Under the pieces are notes generated by a model. That model was not told the DNA's origin. It ran no database searches and worked only from the letters and a program-made list of their open reading frames with translations. 64,000 nt of DNA from Candidatus Hydrogenedentota bacterium (GTDB lineage: Bacteria > Hydrogenedentota > Hydrogenedentia > Hydrogenedentales > CAILVY01), in the NCBI GenBank assembly GCA_029565395.1, contig JAKQOG010000278.1:33542-97541 (forward strand). Direction: 5' to 3'. Positions 35,327 to 44,095 of this stretch are shown one piece after another. The stretch's first letter is position 1. Each line of letters begins with the position of its first letter. The translations under genes were made by a program, and so were the position numbers.

Positions 35327-36078
35327 ACTTCTTTTCCTTCCGGATGTTGCTTTGATACTAAAAAAGCCACCACGCGTTCCCGAAACTCCTCGATGGTCCT
35401 TCCACTTTCCTGGGCGGCCTGTTGCAGGAATGCCCGGCATTCCGCTTGCCATTCAGGATCGGCGTCGGAAGTAAAATTTGTTTGGGCGTCGTCAAATACA
35501 AGCTTATGCGGCGTCTGTCCGTCAGAGGAGTAGATTGTTGCGATGCGGCGGCGGCGCTCAGGATACACGCCGGACACCTGGAGAAACAGCATCAGATGAA
35601 AGCTCTGGAAATGCGCCTTGGGCACGCCGTTATCCAGGCACATTTGCTCATAGGCCTCTTCGAGGTCATCCGCATGGAGGTTACTCGCCAGGATATGCCC
35701 AAATTCCGATAGAGAGCAATACGCCTGCAGATCCCTGCCCCAAAGATACGCGAAATAGTGCCCGGACCCCACCTCATGGCAGATAAAGCAGTGCGGGTGT
35801 GCAGTGCCTTGACGCACCGCTTCTGGTGTGGCCGCCAATAACACCCGGTCCGGGGGAACGAGATTCAGCAGTGCGCACATAACTGTAGTTTTACCTGCGC
35901 CGCCGGGATTGGCTCCCACCATGAAAGAAGCGCCGTTGGAAATGCGCGCCATCAGGTAAGCTGCAAGATCTAGATCCAGCGTTTTGGCGTCCAGCAAATC
36001 GAGTACGGAGAGCATGCGTTCACCGCGTTGGTTACACCGCTCAATTTCCGCACAATGCCGTTTAATCGCTTCATCCAT
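35323..36078 (-). CDS. P-loop ATPase related to PilT/VirB11-type secretion ATPases
   Basis: About 251 residues from the ATG at 36078 (GGAAGGG upstream); in-frame alternatives are an ATG at 36120 and a TTG at 36147. Walker A is clear: GANPGGAGKTT. An HADD motif (ILASNLHADDLEEAYEQ) matches the His-box region of PilT/GspE-type ATPases. A CFICHEVG segment falls between them. It lacks the N-terminal domains of real type II/IV secretion ATPases and no pilus genes are nearby. Its stop overlaps the DegT start (ATGA), so the two are translationally coupled. A standalone ATPase coupled to sugar-metabolism enzymes has no obvious known role. Confidence 0.65.
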   Translation of the reverse strand: MDEAIKRHCAEIERCNQRGERMLSVLDLLDAKTLDLDLAAYLMARISNGASFMVGANPGGAGKTTVMCALLNLVPPDRVLLAATPEAVRQGTAHPHCFICHEVGSGHYFAYLWGRDLQAYCSLSEFGHILASNLHADDLEEAYEQMCLDNGVPKAHFQSFHLMLFLQVSGVYPERRRRIATIYSSDGQTPHKLVFDDAQTNFTSDADPEWQAECRAFLQQAAQESGRTIEEFRERVVAFLVSKQHPEGKEV

Positions 36079-36208
36079 GGGCAGTTTTTCCCTTCCGATG
36101 GTTTCTTCACGGGAAATCATATTGCCATTGAAACTCTGCACAGTCAACCTTGTGATTTCCGGTGGAAGTGGATGCCGATTCAGGCGTTGAATATTCTAAA
36201 GAAAAGGA

Positions 36209-36238
36209 TTGACGGGAAGGCTAATGATGGGGTTTACT
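36209..36238 (+). promoter_or_regulatory. Candidate promoter of the sulfatase
   Basis: TTGACG (36209-36214), an 18-base spacer and TTTACT (36233-36238), about 30 bases before the start at 36269. Confidence 0.4.
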
Positions 36239-36268
36239 AAAGGCAAACAATAAGAGGAGGGAATGGGT

Positions 36269-37678
36269 ATGAAAAAGAATATTTCTGTGGAATTAGGCCG
36301 GCGTGATTTCCTGGCGTTGACGGGATTGAGCGCCGCCGCCCTTATCAGTGGGTGCCTGCACGCGGAGACGGGGGAACGAAAGCCGAATATTGTGGTTATT
36401 TTTGCAGATGACCTCGGCTATGCGGATTTAGGCATTCAAGGCTGCAAGGATATTCCTACCCCGAATTTGGATGCCTTTGCCAGGGCGGGCGTACGTTGTA
36501 CAAACGGTTATGTCTCCTGCCCCGTGTGCAGTCCGACCCGGGCGGGTTTGATGACGGGCCGGTATCAGCAGCGTTTTGGGCACTGGTACAATCCCGGTTC
36601 TGCCACCGAGGCCGCGGTGAATTTTGGTTTGCCGCTCACGGAGATAACCATTGCCGACATACTGAAACAAGCAGGCTATACGACCGGTCTGGTGGGCAAA
36701 TGGCATTTAGGGTATCAACCGGAGTTTCATCCGCAGAAGCGGGGATTTGACGAATTTTTCGGCTTCCTGGGAGGGGCGCATTCCTACATTGATGCGAAGG
36801 CCGAGCCGAAGAATCCCATCATGCGGGGTACGGACGTGGTGGACGAGCCGGAATATCTCACGCATGCCTTTACCCGGGAAGCGGTGTCGTTTATTGATCG
36901 GAACAAAGAAAAGCCCTTCTTCCTGTATTTATCGTACAATGCGGTGCATGGGCCTTTGCAGGCTCCGCCGGAATATGTGGACCGGTTTAAGGATATTGCG
37001 GACAACAAGCGCCGTATTCACGCAGCCCAAGTGAGCGCCATGGACGATGGGGTGGGGAAAGTACTGGACAAATTAAAGGATGCCGGTCTTGAAAAAGACA
37101 CGATGGTCTTTTTCCTGAGTGACAATGGGGGACCTACTCAGGGCACGGGGGCGGATAATACGCCGTTGCGCGGCGTGAAAGGCAATGTGTGGGAAGGGGG
37201 CATCCGCGTGCCATTCTTTATCCGTTATCCCCGGCGCATTCCCGCCGGCATGGTCTATCACAAGCCGGTTATTTCATTGGATATTATTGCAACCTGCGCC
37301 GCAGCGGCTCAGGCGGCGTTGCCTTCGGACCGGGTTATGGATGGCGTGGATCTTATCTCCTATTTGACCGGCCCCAAAAAGGATAATCCGCATGACACCC
37401 TGTTTTGGGCGTTCGTTTCCGGACGCGCCGTCCGGCAAGGCCCCTGGAAACTGGTCATTGAGAAAGATGCCTCTCCGGTGCTGTTCAACCTTGACGAGGA
37501 TATAAAGGAGGCAAACAATGTCGCGGCGAACAATGGTCCGATAGTGGAATCGCTGCAACAAGCATTGAAAAACTGGGAAAAAGATCTTAAACCTCCGCTT
37601 TGGGAGCCGGGCGGGAAAAAGACCGGACAAAAAAAGCCCGGAGAGGGACGGAAGCGCCGGAAGAAGCCTGCGGCCTGA
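36269..37678 (+). CDS. Exported arylsulfatase-type sulfatase
   Basis: 469 residues from the ATG at 36269, eight bases after AGGAGG; the ATG at 36263 is too close to that site. The N-terminus carries a twin-arginine-like signal (LGRRDFLALTGLSAAALISGC) that also ends in a lipobox (ISGC), so it may be a Tat lipoprotein. Sulfatase motifs: NIVVIFADDLGYADLG with metal-binding Asp pair, the modification site CSPTRAG (Cys87, converted to formylglycine by FGE), LVGKWHLG, VHGPLQAPPEY and FFLSDNGGPTQGTG. The C-terminus is Lys/Pro-rich. It needs an FGE; the only FGE-fold protein in this window lacks the catalytic cysteine pair, so the activator must be elsewhere. Confidence 0.92.
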   Translation: MKKNISVELGRRDFLALTGLSAAALISGCLHAETGERKPNIVVIFADDLGYADLGIQGCKDIPTPNLDAFARAGVRCTNGYVSCPVCSPTRAGLMTGRYQQRFGHWYNPGSATEAAVNFGLPLTEITIADILKQAGYTTGLVGKWHLGYQPEFHPQKRGFDEFFGFLGGAHSYIDAKAEPKNPIMRGTDVVDEPEYLTHAFTREAVSFIDRNKEKPFFLYLSYNAVHGPLQAPPEYVDRFKDIADNKRRIHAAQVSAMDDGVGKVLDKLKDAGLEKDTMVFFLSDNGGPTQGTGADNTPLRGVKGNVWEGGIRVPFFIRYPRRIPAGMVYHKPVISLDIIATCAAAAQAALPSDRVMDGVDLISYLTGPKKDNPHDTLFWAFVSGRAVRQGPWKLVIEKDASPVLFNLDEDIKEANNVAANNGPIVESLQQALKNWEKDLKPPLWEPGGKKTGQKKPGEGRKRRKKPAA

Positions 37679-37753
37679 ATTAAGGGAAAACGGCCTTTAA
37701 GAACTTGCGTGCCGAAGCGCTTTCAGCGAAAATAGAGATCCCGTGCGAGTATT

Positions 37754-37783
37754 TTGGGAAGGTTATTTTTAATTCATTATAAT
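37754..37783 (+). promoter_or_regulatory. Candidate promoter of the two-component pair
   Basis: A perfect -10 TATAAT at 37778-37783 with TTGGGA at 37754-37759 (18-base spacer), 35 bases before the kinase start. Confidence 0.5.
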
Positions 37784-37818
37784 ATCGTTCATAACCAGAC
37801 TTTGAGGCGACAGCGTTC

Positions 37819-39264
37819 ATGCGTAAAAATAATCGTCAGGCGTCCGTACGGATCTCTCGGTTAAATGACTGTCTATTGAGCTTCACGCCCTACCCGATGG
37901 AGAATGTGCGGCGGTTGACCGCCCTGTGCGGTGAACTGCTTTCGGCCTCCCATGCGTACTATAGCTGGCTGGACAATGGGGTATTGTACACGCCGGGGGT
38001 ATGGCAGGCGCCGGGGCCTAAACACCGCCGTGGACATCAAACGGGGGAGAAGAATCTGCGGGCGGATTACAACGCAATTGACCGGCCCGAAGGGCGCATT
38101 GCCTATGAAGTAATCCAGAGCAGCAGCGGGTCCTTGATAATCATCCCGAATCTGGCGAATACCCCCTATATGCAAACCGATCCCTTGATTGCATTCAGCG
38201 GCGCGCACACCTTTGCCGGGCGTGGCGTGTGGGGAGAAGGAAAGACCGTGGGTTGCCTGGCCGTATTATTCGATGATGAGCGGGGTCTTAGCGTGGATGA
38301 CGTCCAATTTCTCACTATTGTCGCGACGGCCATTGCGGTGGAGGAGCGCCGGAAGTGGCTGGAGACCGACCGCGAAAAACTGCTTCAAGAAACCATTAAG
38401 GCAAAGGAAAGGCTTGAACAAGAGGTTCGGGAGCGGGTTCGGGCGGAATCGGAACTGCAGTTTTTTAGCAAGCAACTCGCTCAACGGAATGAAGAACTCA
38501 AAACCTTCGCCTATATCGTGTCACACGATCTGCGGGCGCCATTGATCAATCTGCGTGGATTTGCCCAGGAACTCCGGCAGGACTTACGTCGACTCCATCA
38601 ATTGCTTGGCGGCTCTTCATTCGATGGGCCTGTGATTTTGGATCGGGAGCGATATGTGGAGTTTGCCAGGATCCTTCGGGAAGACATGGAGGAATCTCTA
38701 GGGTATATGGAGTCCTCCGAAGCCCGGATGGATGCACTGCTGAACGCAATCCTTACCTTATCCCGGATCGGCCGTCAGGAATTAATCCTTGAGGTGATCG
38801 ACATGAATGTGCTGGTGCGGGATGTGTTAAGCAGCATGGCGCATCAAATTGAAACGAAAGACGCGGAAATTGTAGTGGGGGAACTGCCTCTTGTGCAGGC
38901 TGATTATCTGTCCATGAACCAAATTATGGGGAATTTGGTGGACAATGCGGTCAAATATCTCACGGGCTCACGTCCGGGAAAGATTGAAGTGTTTGCGACG
39001 GAAACGAAATCTGAGGTGACATTTCATGTCCGGGATAATGGCCGGGGAATTGTTGAAACGGATCATGCCCGGATTTTTGAGATTTTTCAGCGTTCAGGAG
39101 ATTTGGATGTTCCGGGAGAGGGTATGGGATTGTCCTATGTCCGCACGATGGTACGGCGCCACGGTGGAGAAATCAGGTGCAGTTCCACACCGGGCGAAGG
39201 AACACTTTTTTCGTTTACCCTTCCTAAATACAGCGCCGGGAGCGCAAATCAGGAGCCTGTATAA
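37819..39264 (+). CDS. GAF-domain sensor histidine kinase
   Basis: 481 residues, no membrane segments. Residues about 15-185 form a GAF-like sensor domain (SFTPYPMENVRRLTALCGEL, then GCLAVLFDDERGLSVDDVQFL). A coiled-coil linker (about 190-228) leads to the H box SHDLRAPLINLRGF with phosphoacceptor His236. The ATPase domain has the N box MNQIMGNLVDNAVKYL, VRDNGRGI, the F region HARIFEIFQR and GEGMGLSYVRTMVRRHGG. This resembles cytoplasmic phytochrome/GAF-type kinases. Its stop overlaps the response regulator start by one base (TAATG), so the pair is translationally coupled. The signal is unknown. Confidence 0.92.
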   Translation: MRKNNRQASVRISRLNDCLLSFTPYPMENVRRLTALCGELLSASHAYYSWLDNGVLYTPGVWQAPGPKHRRGHQTGEKNLRADYNAIDRPEGRIAYEVIQSSSGSLIIIPNLANTPYMQTDPLIAFSGAHTFAGRGVWGEGKTVGCLAVLFDDERGLSVDDVQFLTIVATAIAVEERRKWLETDREKLLQETIKAKERLEQEVRERVRAESELQFFSKQLAQRNEELKTFAYIVSHDLRAPLINLRGFAQELRQDLRRLHQLLGGSSFDGPVILDRERYVEFARILREDMEESLGYMESSEARMDALLNAILTLSRIGRQELILEVIDMNVLVRDVLSSMAHQIETKDAEIVVGELPLVQADYLSMNQIMGNLVDNAVKYLTGSRPGKIEVFATETKSEVTFHVRDNGRGIVETDHARIFEIFQRSGDLDVPGEGMGLSYVRTMVRRHGGEIRCSSTPGEGTLFSFTLPKYSAGSANQEPV

Positions 39265-39929
39265 TGAATGAGCAAGTGGAGCAAACCGCGATTTTATATA
39301 TAGAAGATGATGCAGGCCTGGGCCGGCTGGTGCAAAAACGGTTATCCCGCGCAGGACAGCAGGTGGAGTTGGCGCGGGATGGCGCCGAAGGCCTTGCCAA
39401 GCTAAAGAGTAGCGCCTATTCCCTGGTTATCGTGGATTACAATCTTCCCGGTCAGAATGGTTTGGATGTTATGCGCAGCATCATGGAACAATGCAGTATT
39501 CCTCCAGCAGTCATTATGTTGACCGGAGCAGGCAATGAAACCCTGGCGGTTGAAGCCATGAAGCTGGGCGCGTCCGATTATGTTGTGAAGGATGCGGAAG
39601 CTGGGTATTTAAATCTTTTACCCACCCTGATAGAGCGTTCGTTAGAACGTCGGCGGCTGATGGAAGCGAAGAAACAATGGGAAATAGAACGGGAACAGCT
39701 CATTTTAGAACTTCAGGAGGCTCTGGCCAAAGTAAAACGGCTGGGGGGGCTGTTGCCCATCTGTGCATCCTGCAAGAAGATTCGGGACGACCAAGGCTAC
39801 TGGAATCGGCTGGAGGTGTTCCTTCACGAGCACTCGGAAGCGGAGTTTACCCATTCCATTTGCCCGGAATGCTTTGCCAAACTATATGGGAATCTAACGC
39901 CCAAGCAGGAAGAAGAGAACAACCTGTAG
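39264..39929 (+). CDS. Response regulator with a C-terminal CxxC-CxxC domain
   Basis: 221 residues. The receiver domain (about 7-125) has IEDD, the phosphorylation site Asp58 in LVIVDYNLPGQNG, MLTGAGNE and a Lys in VVKDAE. A coiled coil (about 130-160) follows, then a cysteine domain: C167xxC170 (ICASCKKIRDDQGYW) and C200xxC203 (ICPECFAKLYG). I recall this short cysteine domain at the C-terminus of many two-component proteins, usually without a DNA-binding domain. It probably binds zinc and may mediate protein contacts or sense redox state. Starts inside the kinase stop codon. Confidence 0.88.
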   Translation: MNEQVEQTAILYIEDDAGLGRLVQKRLSRAGQQVELARDGAEGLAKLKSSAYSLVIVDYNLPGQNGLDVMRSIMEQCSIPPAVIMLTGAGNETLAVEAMKLGASDYVVKDAEAGYLNLLPTLIERSLERRRLMEAKKQWEIEREQLILELQEALAKVKRLGGLLPICASCKKIRDDQGYWNRLEVFLHEHSEAEFTHSICPECFAKLYGNLTPKQEEENNL

Positions 39930-39965
39930 GGGCTCCTGGCATGTCCAGAAAAATCATGCGTGATA

Positions 39966-40817
39966 TTACCTGGGGGAACTTTCAACGGCTGCTTTGCTTC
40001 GGGTGCGCTGAAGGGTGAGGCCGGGCGCACGCCGTTCCAGCATGGAAAGAGACAGTTCAACGTCTTCTTTGGCTTCATCGGGGGTCATGGCGCCCACGAT
40101 CACCATATCCTGATCCCGGATGGTATTCCAGGAAAAGGCAAACCCCACCAAAGGCGAAAGACGTCCCGCGGCCATGGGTTTGATGGTCATGACGGGTTTT
40201 TTGGCGGAATGAATGATTTTGTGCACCCACTCCACTTCCAATTGCATGAGGAAGCCGGCGGAATTGTAAATTTGAACGTAGGTCTCAACATCCACCCCGG
40301 ATTCGTCGGCGTATACTACGGATTCGGGCATGTGCGTGGAAAGCCCCGGGATCATGCCCCGTTCGCGGATCATGACGCTCAAACGATCCATGCCCCGGAT
40401 CACGCGTTTCCCGCGATCAACCAGGATGTCCGTGGTGCTTTGATGCGGAAGAAAGAAGGTTGCGCCGTCTGCCACGGATTGATCGAGCACACGCGCGGCG
40501 TCCTCATAGTCGATGTTCCCTTCCGCCATGGGAATGCTGGGAGTGTCGATAATGGTGATGGGCCGTCCCACGCGATCTTGTGCGTCGCGGATCGCGGTGA
40601 CAAACATCGGATTAACGTTAAGCCATCCCATGGCGGCATCTACGCCGGCGCGCAGAAATACTTCGAGCACGTCTGCAATGCGTTTGGCGTCATGGTAACT
40701 TTTGAGAAAGATGTCTTTGGCCTGGCTTTGGTGTGAATAGCCCAACAGCCAATTGGAGCCGATGATCATTCGTGAAAGGGAAATACCGCCCACCATGGTT
40801 CGGGGAAACTCATTCAT
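39966..40817 (-). CDS. Aldo/keto-reductase-like TIM-barrel protein of unknown function
   Basis: 283 residues with a GAAGGA site upstream. The overall pattern suggests an aldo/keto-reductase-like barrel: SLSRMIIGSNWLLGYSHQS at the start, DVLEVFLRAGVDAAM, and late in the chain KPVMTIKPMAAGRLSPLVG and DMVIVGAMTPDEAKEDVE, where AKR proteins bind cofactor. The AKR catalytic tetrad (Asp, Tyr, Lys, His) is not evident, so it may be a non-oxidoreductase relative. It ends 36 bases from the convergent response regulator gene and is divergent from ilvC. Confidence 0.5.
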   Translation of the reverse strand: MNEFPRTMVGGISLSRMIIGSNWLLGYSHQSQAKDIFLKSYHDAKRIADVLEVFLRAGVDAAMGWLNVNPMFVTAIRDAQDRVGRPITIIDTPSIPMAEGNIDYEDAARVLDQSVADGATFFLPHQSTTDILVDRGKRVIRGMDRLSVMIRERGMIPGLSTHMPESVVYADESGVDVETYVQIYNSAGFLMQLEVEWVHKIIHSAKKPVMTIKPMAAGRLSPLVGFAFSWNTIRDQDMVIVGAMTPDEAKEDVELSLSMLERRAPGLTLQRTRSKAAVESSPR

Positions 40818-40872
40818 AATGCATTTTCCTTCGTTTTAACATGGCAAGAGCCTAACGGAACGCGTGACAGGT

Positions 40873-40902
40873 TTGCAACGGAGTGCGTCAAACCCCTACA
40901 AT
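40873..40902 (+). promoter_or_regulatory. Candidate promoter of ilvC
   Basis: TTGCAA (40873-40878), an 18-base spacer and TACAAT (40897-40902), about 85 bases upstream of the start. The leader shows only a small hairpin (TTGGG/CCCAA) and no obvious leader peptide. Confidence 0.55.
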
Positions 40903-40987
40903 ATGCGGATGTTTTGTTTGTTTTTCTTGTAGGTTGTTCGCAGGAGTTGGGATTTTTACCCCAATGTGACACGTGGGAGGACACGTT

Positions 40988-42085
40988 ATGCTGATTAATT
41001 TTGGCGGAGAAAAGGAAGAAGTTATAACCCGCAAAGAATTTCCCATGGCAAAGGCCAAAAAAGTGATGAAAGATGAAGTTATCGCCGTGATTGGGTACGG
41101 CGTTCAAGGACCCGCGCAAAGTCTGAATATGCGCGACAATGGATTTAATGTAATTATCGGTCAATCCAAGGCGTTCAAGAAAGACTGGGACCGGGCGGTA
41201 AAAGACGGATGGGTTCCCGGAAAAACGTTATTCGGTATCGAAGAGGCCTGCGCCCGGGGGTCGATTATTCAAATGCTGGTTTCCGATGCGGCGCAAAAAG
41301 CGATTTGGCCCACGGTGAAAAAGTATTTGTGCCCCGGCGACGCCCTCTATTTTTCGCATGGATTTTCTATAGTATATAACGATCAGACCAAGGTGATTCC
41401 GCCGGAGTTCGTGGATGTGCTGCTGGTGGCGCCCAAAGGCTCAGGCACGTCGGTGCGGCGCAATTTCCTGAGCGGGGCGGGCATCAATTCGAGTTTTGCC
41501 GTGGCGCAGGATTTTACGGGCCGCGCCTATGAGCGGACGCTGGCGCTGGGCATTGCGATTGGGTCTGGATTTCTGTTTCCAACCACGTTTGAGAATGAAG
41601 TATTCAGCGATCTTACCGGCGAACGGGGCGTGTTGATGGGCGCCCTCGCGGGAATCATGGAAGCCCAATACGACGTGTTGCGCGCGAATGGCCACAGCCC
41701 AAGTGAAGCGTTCAATGAAACGGTGGAGGAACTCACGCAAAGCCTGATCCGGCTTGTGGATGAGAACGGCATGGATTGGATGTATATGAACTGCTCCGCC
41801 ACGGCGCAGCGCGGGGCGCTGGATTGGAAGCCGCGGTTTAAAAAGGCGGTTATGCCGGTGTTTCGTGAACTTTACAAGCGGGTAAAGAATGGTGATGAGA
41901 CACGGCGTGTACTGAAGGCAACAGGCGCCAAGAATTACCGGGAATTGCTTCAGAAGGAATTGAATGTTCTGGGCAATTCCGAGATGTGGCAGGCCGGCAA
42001 AGCATGCCGTGCATTGCGCCCGAAAGAACCTGAAGCGAAACGTATCAAATCCACCGTGGGCACGAAAGGCCGCAGCAGCAATTAG
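40988..42085 (+). CDS. ilvC: Ketol-acid reductoisomerase
   Basis: 365 residues from the ATG at 40988 with GGGAGG seven bases upstream; the longer frame to 40973 has no site. It catalyses the alkyl migration and NADPH-dependent reduction in valine, leucine and isoleucine synthesis. Nucleotide-binding motif VIGYGVQGPAQSLNMRDNG, then PGDALYFSHGFSI, DVLLVAPKGSGTSVRRNF and the acidic C-terminal knotted domain (VFSDLTGERGVLMGALAGIM, EAFNETVEELTQSL). It stands alone, without ilvBN or leu genes, and ends in a strong terminator. Confidence 0.93.
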   Translation: MLINFGGEKEEVITRKEFPMAKAKKVMKDEVIAVIGYGVQGPAQSLNMRDNGFNVIIGQSKAFKKDWDRAVKDGWVPGKTLFGIEEACARGSIIQMLVSDAAQKAIWPTVKKYLCPGDALYFSHGFSIVYNDQTKVIPPEFVDVLLVAPKGSGTSVRRNFLSGAGINSSFAVAQDFTGRAYERTLALGIAIGSGFLFPTTFENEVFSDLTGERGVLMGALAGIMEAQYDVLRANGHSPSEAFNETVEELTQSLIRLVDENGMDWMYMNCSATAQRGALDWKPRFKKAVMPVFRELYKRVKNGDETRRVLKATGAKNYRELLQKELNVLGNSEMWQAGKACRALRPKEPEAKRIKSTVGTKGRSSN

Positions 42086-42101
42086 ACTGACAGGTGTAAA
42101 C

Positions 42102-42152
42102 GGGCGCAAAAGAGCGGGGAGGAAACCGTTCTTTGCGCCTTTTTGCTTTTTT
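42102..42152 (+). terminator. Rho-independent terminator after ilvC
   Basis: A long stem (GGGCGCAAA... pairing with ...TTTGCGCC, about 42102-42117 with 42126-42139) followed by TTTTTGCTTTTTT. Confidence 0.85.
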
Positions 42153-42291
42153 GGGCGGGATTATGCGATCCTACAGGCGCGTGGTACGCCTGTCCTTTGG
42201 TCTTTATACATATTGTGGATGGTTTGGATGCAAAGAGTAGAAAACGCTGTAATCGGATTCCAGCGGATTCCCCAAAATAAGGGGGGGTGTC

Positions 42292-43200
42292 TTGAGCGTA
42301 TTAGTGCCACGTACTGAGTTTGGTCCCATAAACGGCCTTAACTTTGCCTTTGCCTGGCAGAGTGAGGCCATCGAAGCGTATTTGCTGAGTGATGTGGGGA
42401 AGAAACGCCGCAATAATGAAGACTCCTGTATCATGTGCATCCCCGCGGATCCGGTGTTGGCGCAGGAGCGGGGGTGTCTATTTGCGGTGGCGGATGGGAT
42501 GGGCGGGGCCAGTGCGGGGGAATATGCCAGCCGCCTGGCGCTGAATATCCTGGTTGAAACCTACTTCAAAGGCCCATTGAAACCGGTGCCCGAAGCCTTG
42601 CGGGAGGCGGTGGAGAAGGCCAATGAACGCATCTTTGAGGAGGCGGAAATAAATCCCTTGTTTTCCGGGATGGGCACCACGGTTTCCGGCATTGTGCTGT
42701 TGGGCGGGTGGATGTATGTGGTGCAGGTGGGGGACAGCCGGGTGTATCTATGGCGGGAACGTGCGGGCATCCATCAGGTAACGAGGGACCATTCCCTGGT
42801 GGCGGAGCAGGTGCGCAGCGGGATTATCAGCGAAGAGGAAGCGCGGAATCATTCCCTGAAGAATCTGATTACACGGGCCGTTGGGATCAAAGACAAAGTG
42901 AAGGTGGACCTGTTCGCAGTGCGTCTCAAGGAAGATGATATGCTTCTTTTGTGCTCGGATGGACTCTGCAACACCGTATCCGATGCCTTTATCGCGGATG
43001 CGGTGCAATTGGAGGATATTAAGAGTGCGGCGCACCGTCTGATCGAAAAAGCCCTTGATGGGGGCGGGGCGGATAACATTACGGCGGTGATAGTGCGGGT
43101 TCTGAGCGTTGCAGGAAAATCTGCCCTTCAGGAAGGCGCGGAAGAAGTATCCATTATGCCCAAGGGCTTTATCCGGAAGCTTTTCGGGCGGTTCGCCTAA
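42292..43200 (+). CDS. PP2C-type serine/threonine protein phosphatase
   Basis: 302 residues from a TTG at 42292 with a run of G (AAGGGGGGG) upstream. PP2C motifs: SDVGKKRRNNEDS, VADGMGGASAGEYAS (metal-binding Asp), VVQVGDSRVYLWR, VTRDHSLVAEQV, LLCSDGLCNTV and GGGADNITAVIV. It resembles bacterial Stp/PrpC enzymes, which oppose Hanks-type kinases; no kinase is nearby. It is cytosolic. It ends ten bases from the convergent argB. Confidence 0.92.
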   Translation: MSVLVPRTEFGPINGLNFAFAWQSEAIEAYLLSDVGKKRRNNEDSCIMCIPADPVLAQERGCLFAVADGMGGASAGEYASRLALNILVETYFKGPLKPVPEALREAVEKANERIFEEAEINPLFSGMGTTVSGIVLLGGWMYVVQVGDSRVYLWRERAGIHQVTRDHSLVAEQVRSGIISEEEARNHSLKNLITRAVGIKDKVKVDLFAVRLKEDDMLLLCSDGLCNTVSDAFIADAVQLEDIKSAAHRLIEKALDGGGADNITAVIVRVLSVAGKSALQEGAEEVSIMPKGFIRKLFGRFA

Positions 43201-43210
43201 CCCGTCGTTT

Positions 43211-44077
43211 TTAATGGCTGACCAGTGTACCCAAGCCCTTTTGCGTGAAAATTTCCAACAGAAGGCTGTGCGGCACCCGTCCGTCGATGATGTGGGTTTT
43301 GCGGACGCCGAAATCCAAGGCTTTCAAGCAAGCTTCCACTTTTGGAATCATGCCGCCTGCGATAATTCCGTCTTTTTTTAATGAGGCGACATCTTCGGAT
43401 TTCAATTGATGAATGAGCGATTCGGGATCATTTTTATCCCGCAAGAGACCGGGGGTATCGGTCAGGAAGACTAGTTTTTCCGCCTGCAATGCCGCGGCAA
43501 TCTCGCCGGCGGCCGTGTCGGCGTTAACGTTCCAGGTACCGCCTTGCGGATCGGTGGCGATGGGAGCAATGACCGGAATCATGCCGGCGGCGCATAGCAC
43601 ATCGATGACCTTGCAGCGCACATTTACGATGTGGCCCACGTGGCCAATATCGCTTCCATCCTCTGTTTCCACCTGGCACGCATGCAGGAGGCGCCCGTCC
43701 TTGCCGCAGATCCCCACGGCGTCGCCGCCCGCTTGGTTTATGAGGCTGACGATATCTTTGTTGGTTGTGCCCGCCAGGACCATTTCCACCACTTCCATGG
43801 TGGCGTCATCAGTGACGCGCAGTCCTTGCTTGTTAAACACCGATTTGATATCGAGTTTTTTCAAAACACTGTTGATGGCCGGACCGCCGCCATGCACCAC
43901 CACGGGATTCATTCCCACATATTTCATCAAAACAATATCTTCGGCCGTTGTGCCGCGCAATGCGGGATCCAACATGGCGGCGCCGCCATATTTGATCACG
44001 ACCGTTTTCCCTTCAAACTCGCGGATATAGGGCAGGGCTTCCGTCAGTACCGCGGCTTTCTGTATCAATTGCTCCAT
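43211..44077 (-). CDS. argB: Acetylglutamate kinase
   Basis: 288 residues, full length. It phosphorylates N-acetylglutamate in arginine synthesis. Motifs: TVVIKYGGAAMLD, MNPVVVHGGGPAINSVL, GLRVTDDATMEVVEMVLAG, DGRLLHACQVETEDG, VIAPIATDPQGGTWNVNAD and KDGIIAGGMIPKVEACLKAL. A GGGAGA site precedes the start. Third gene of argCJB, 18 bases after argJ. The N-terminal extension of arginine-feedback-regulated forms appears short. Confidence 0.95.
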   Translation of the reverse strand: MEQLIQKAAVLTEALPYIREFEGKTVVIKYGGAAMLDPALRGTTAEDIVLMKYVGMNPVVVHGGGPAINSVLKKLDIKSVFNKQGLRVTDDATMEVVEMVLAGTTNKDIVSLINQAGGDAVGICGKDGRLLHACQVETEDGSDIGHVGHIVNVRCKVIDVLCAAGMIPVIAPIATDPQGGTWNVNADTAAGEIAAALQAEKLVFLTDTPGLLRDKNDPESLIHQLKSEDVASLKKDGIIAGGMIPKVEACLKALDFGVRKTHIIDGRVPHSLLLEIFTQKGLGTLVSH

Positions 44078-44095
44078 GGGCGTTCTCCCGGCGGT

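Noticed and set aside
34214..35533. A 439-residue plus-strand frame opposite the DegT gene
   Set aside because: It is the shadow of a well-supported PLP aminotransferase and has no family features.
40908..40987. A leader-peptide attenuator before ilvC
   Set aside because: No short ORF rich in branched-chain codons and no terminator-type hairpin; only a five-bp stem.
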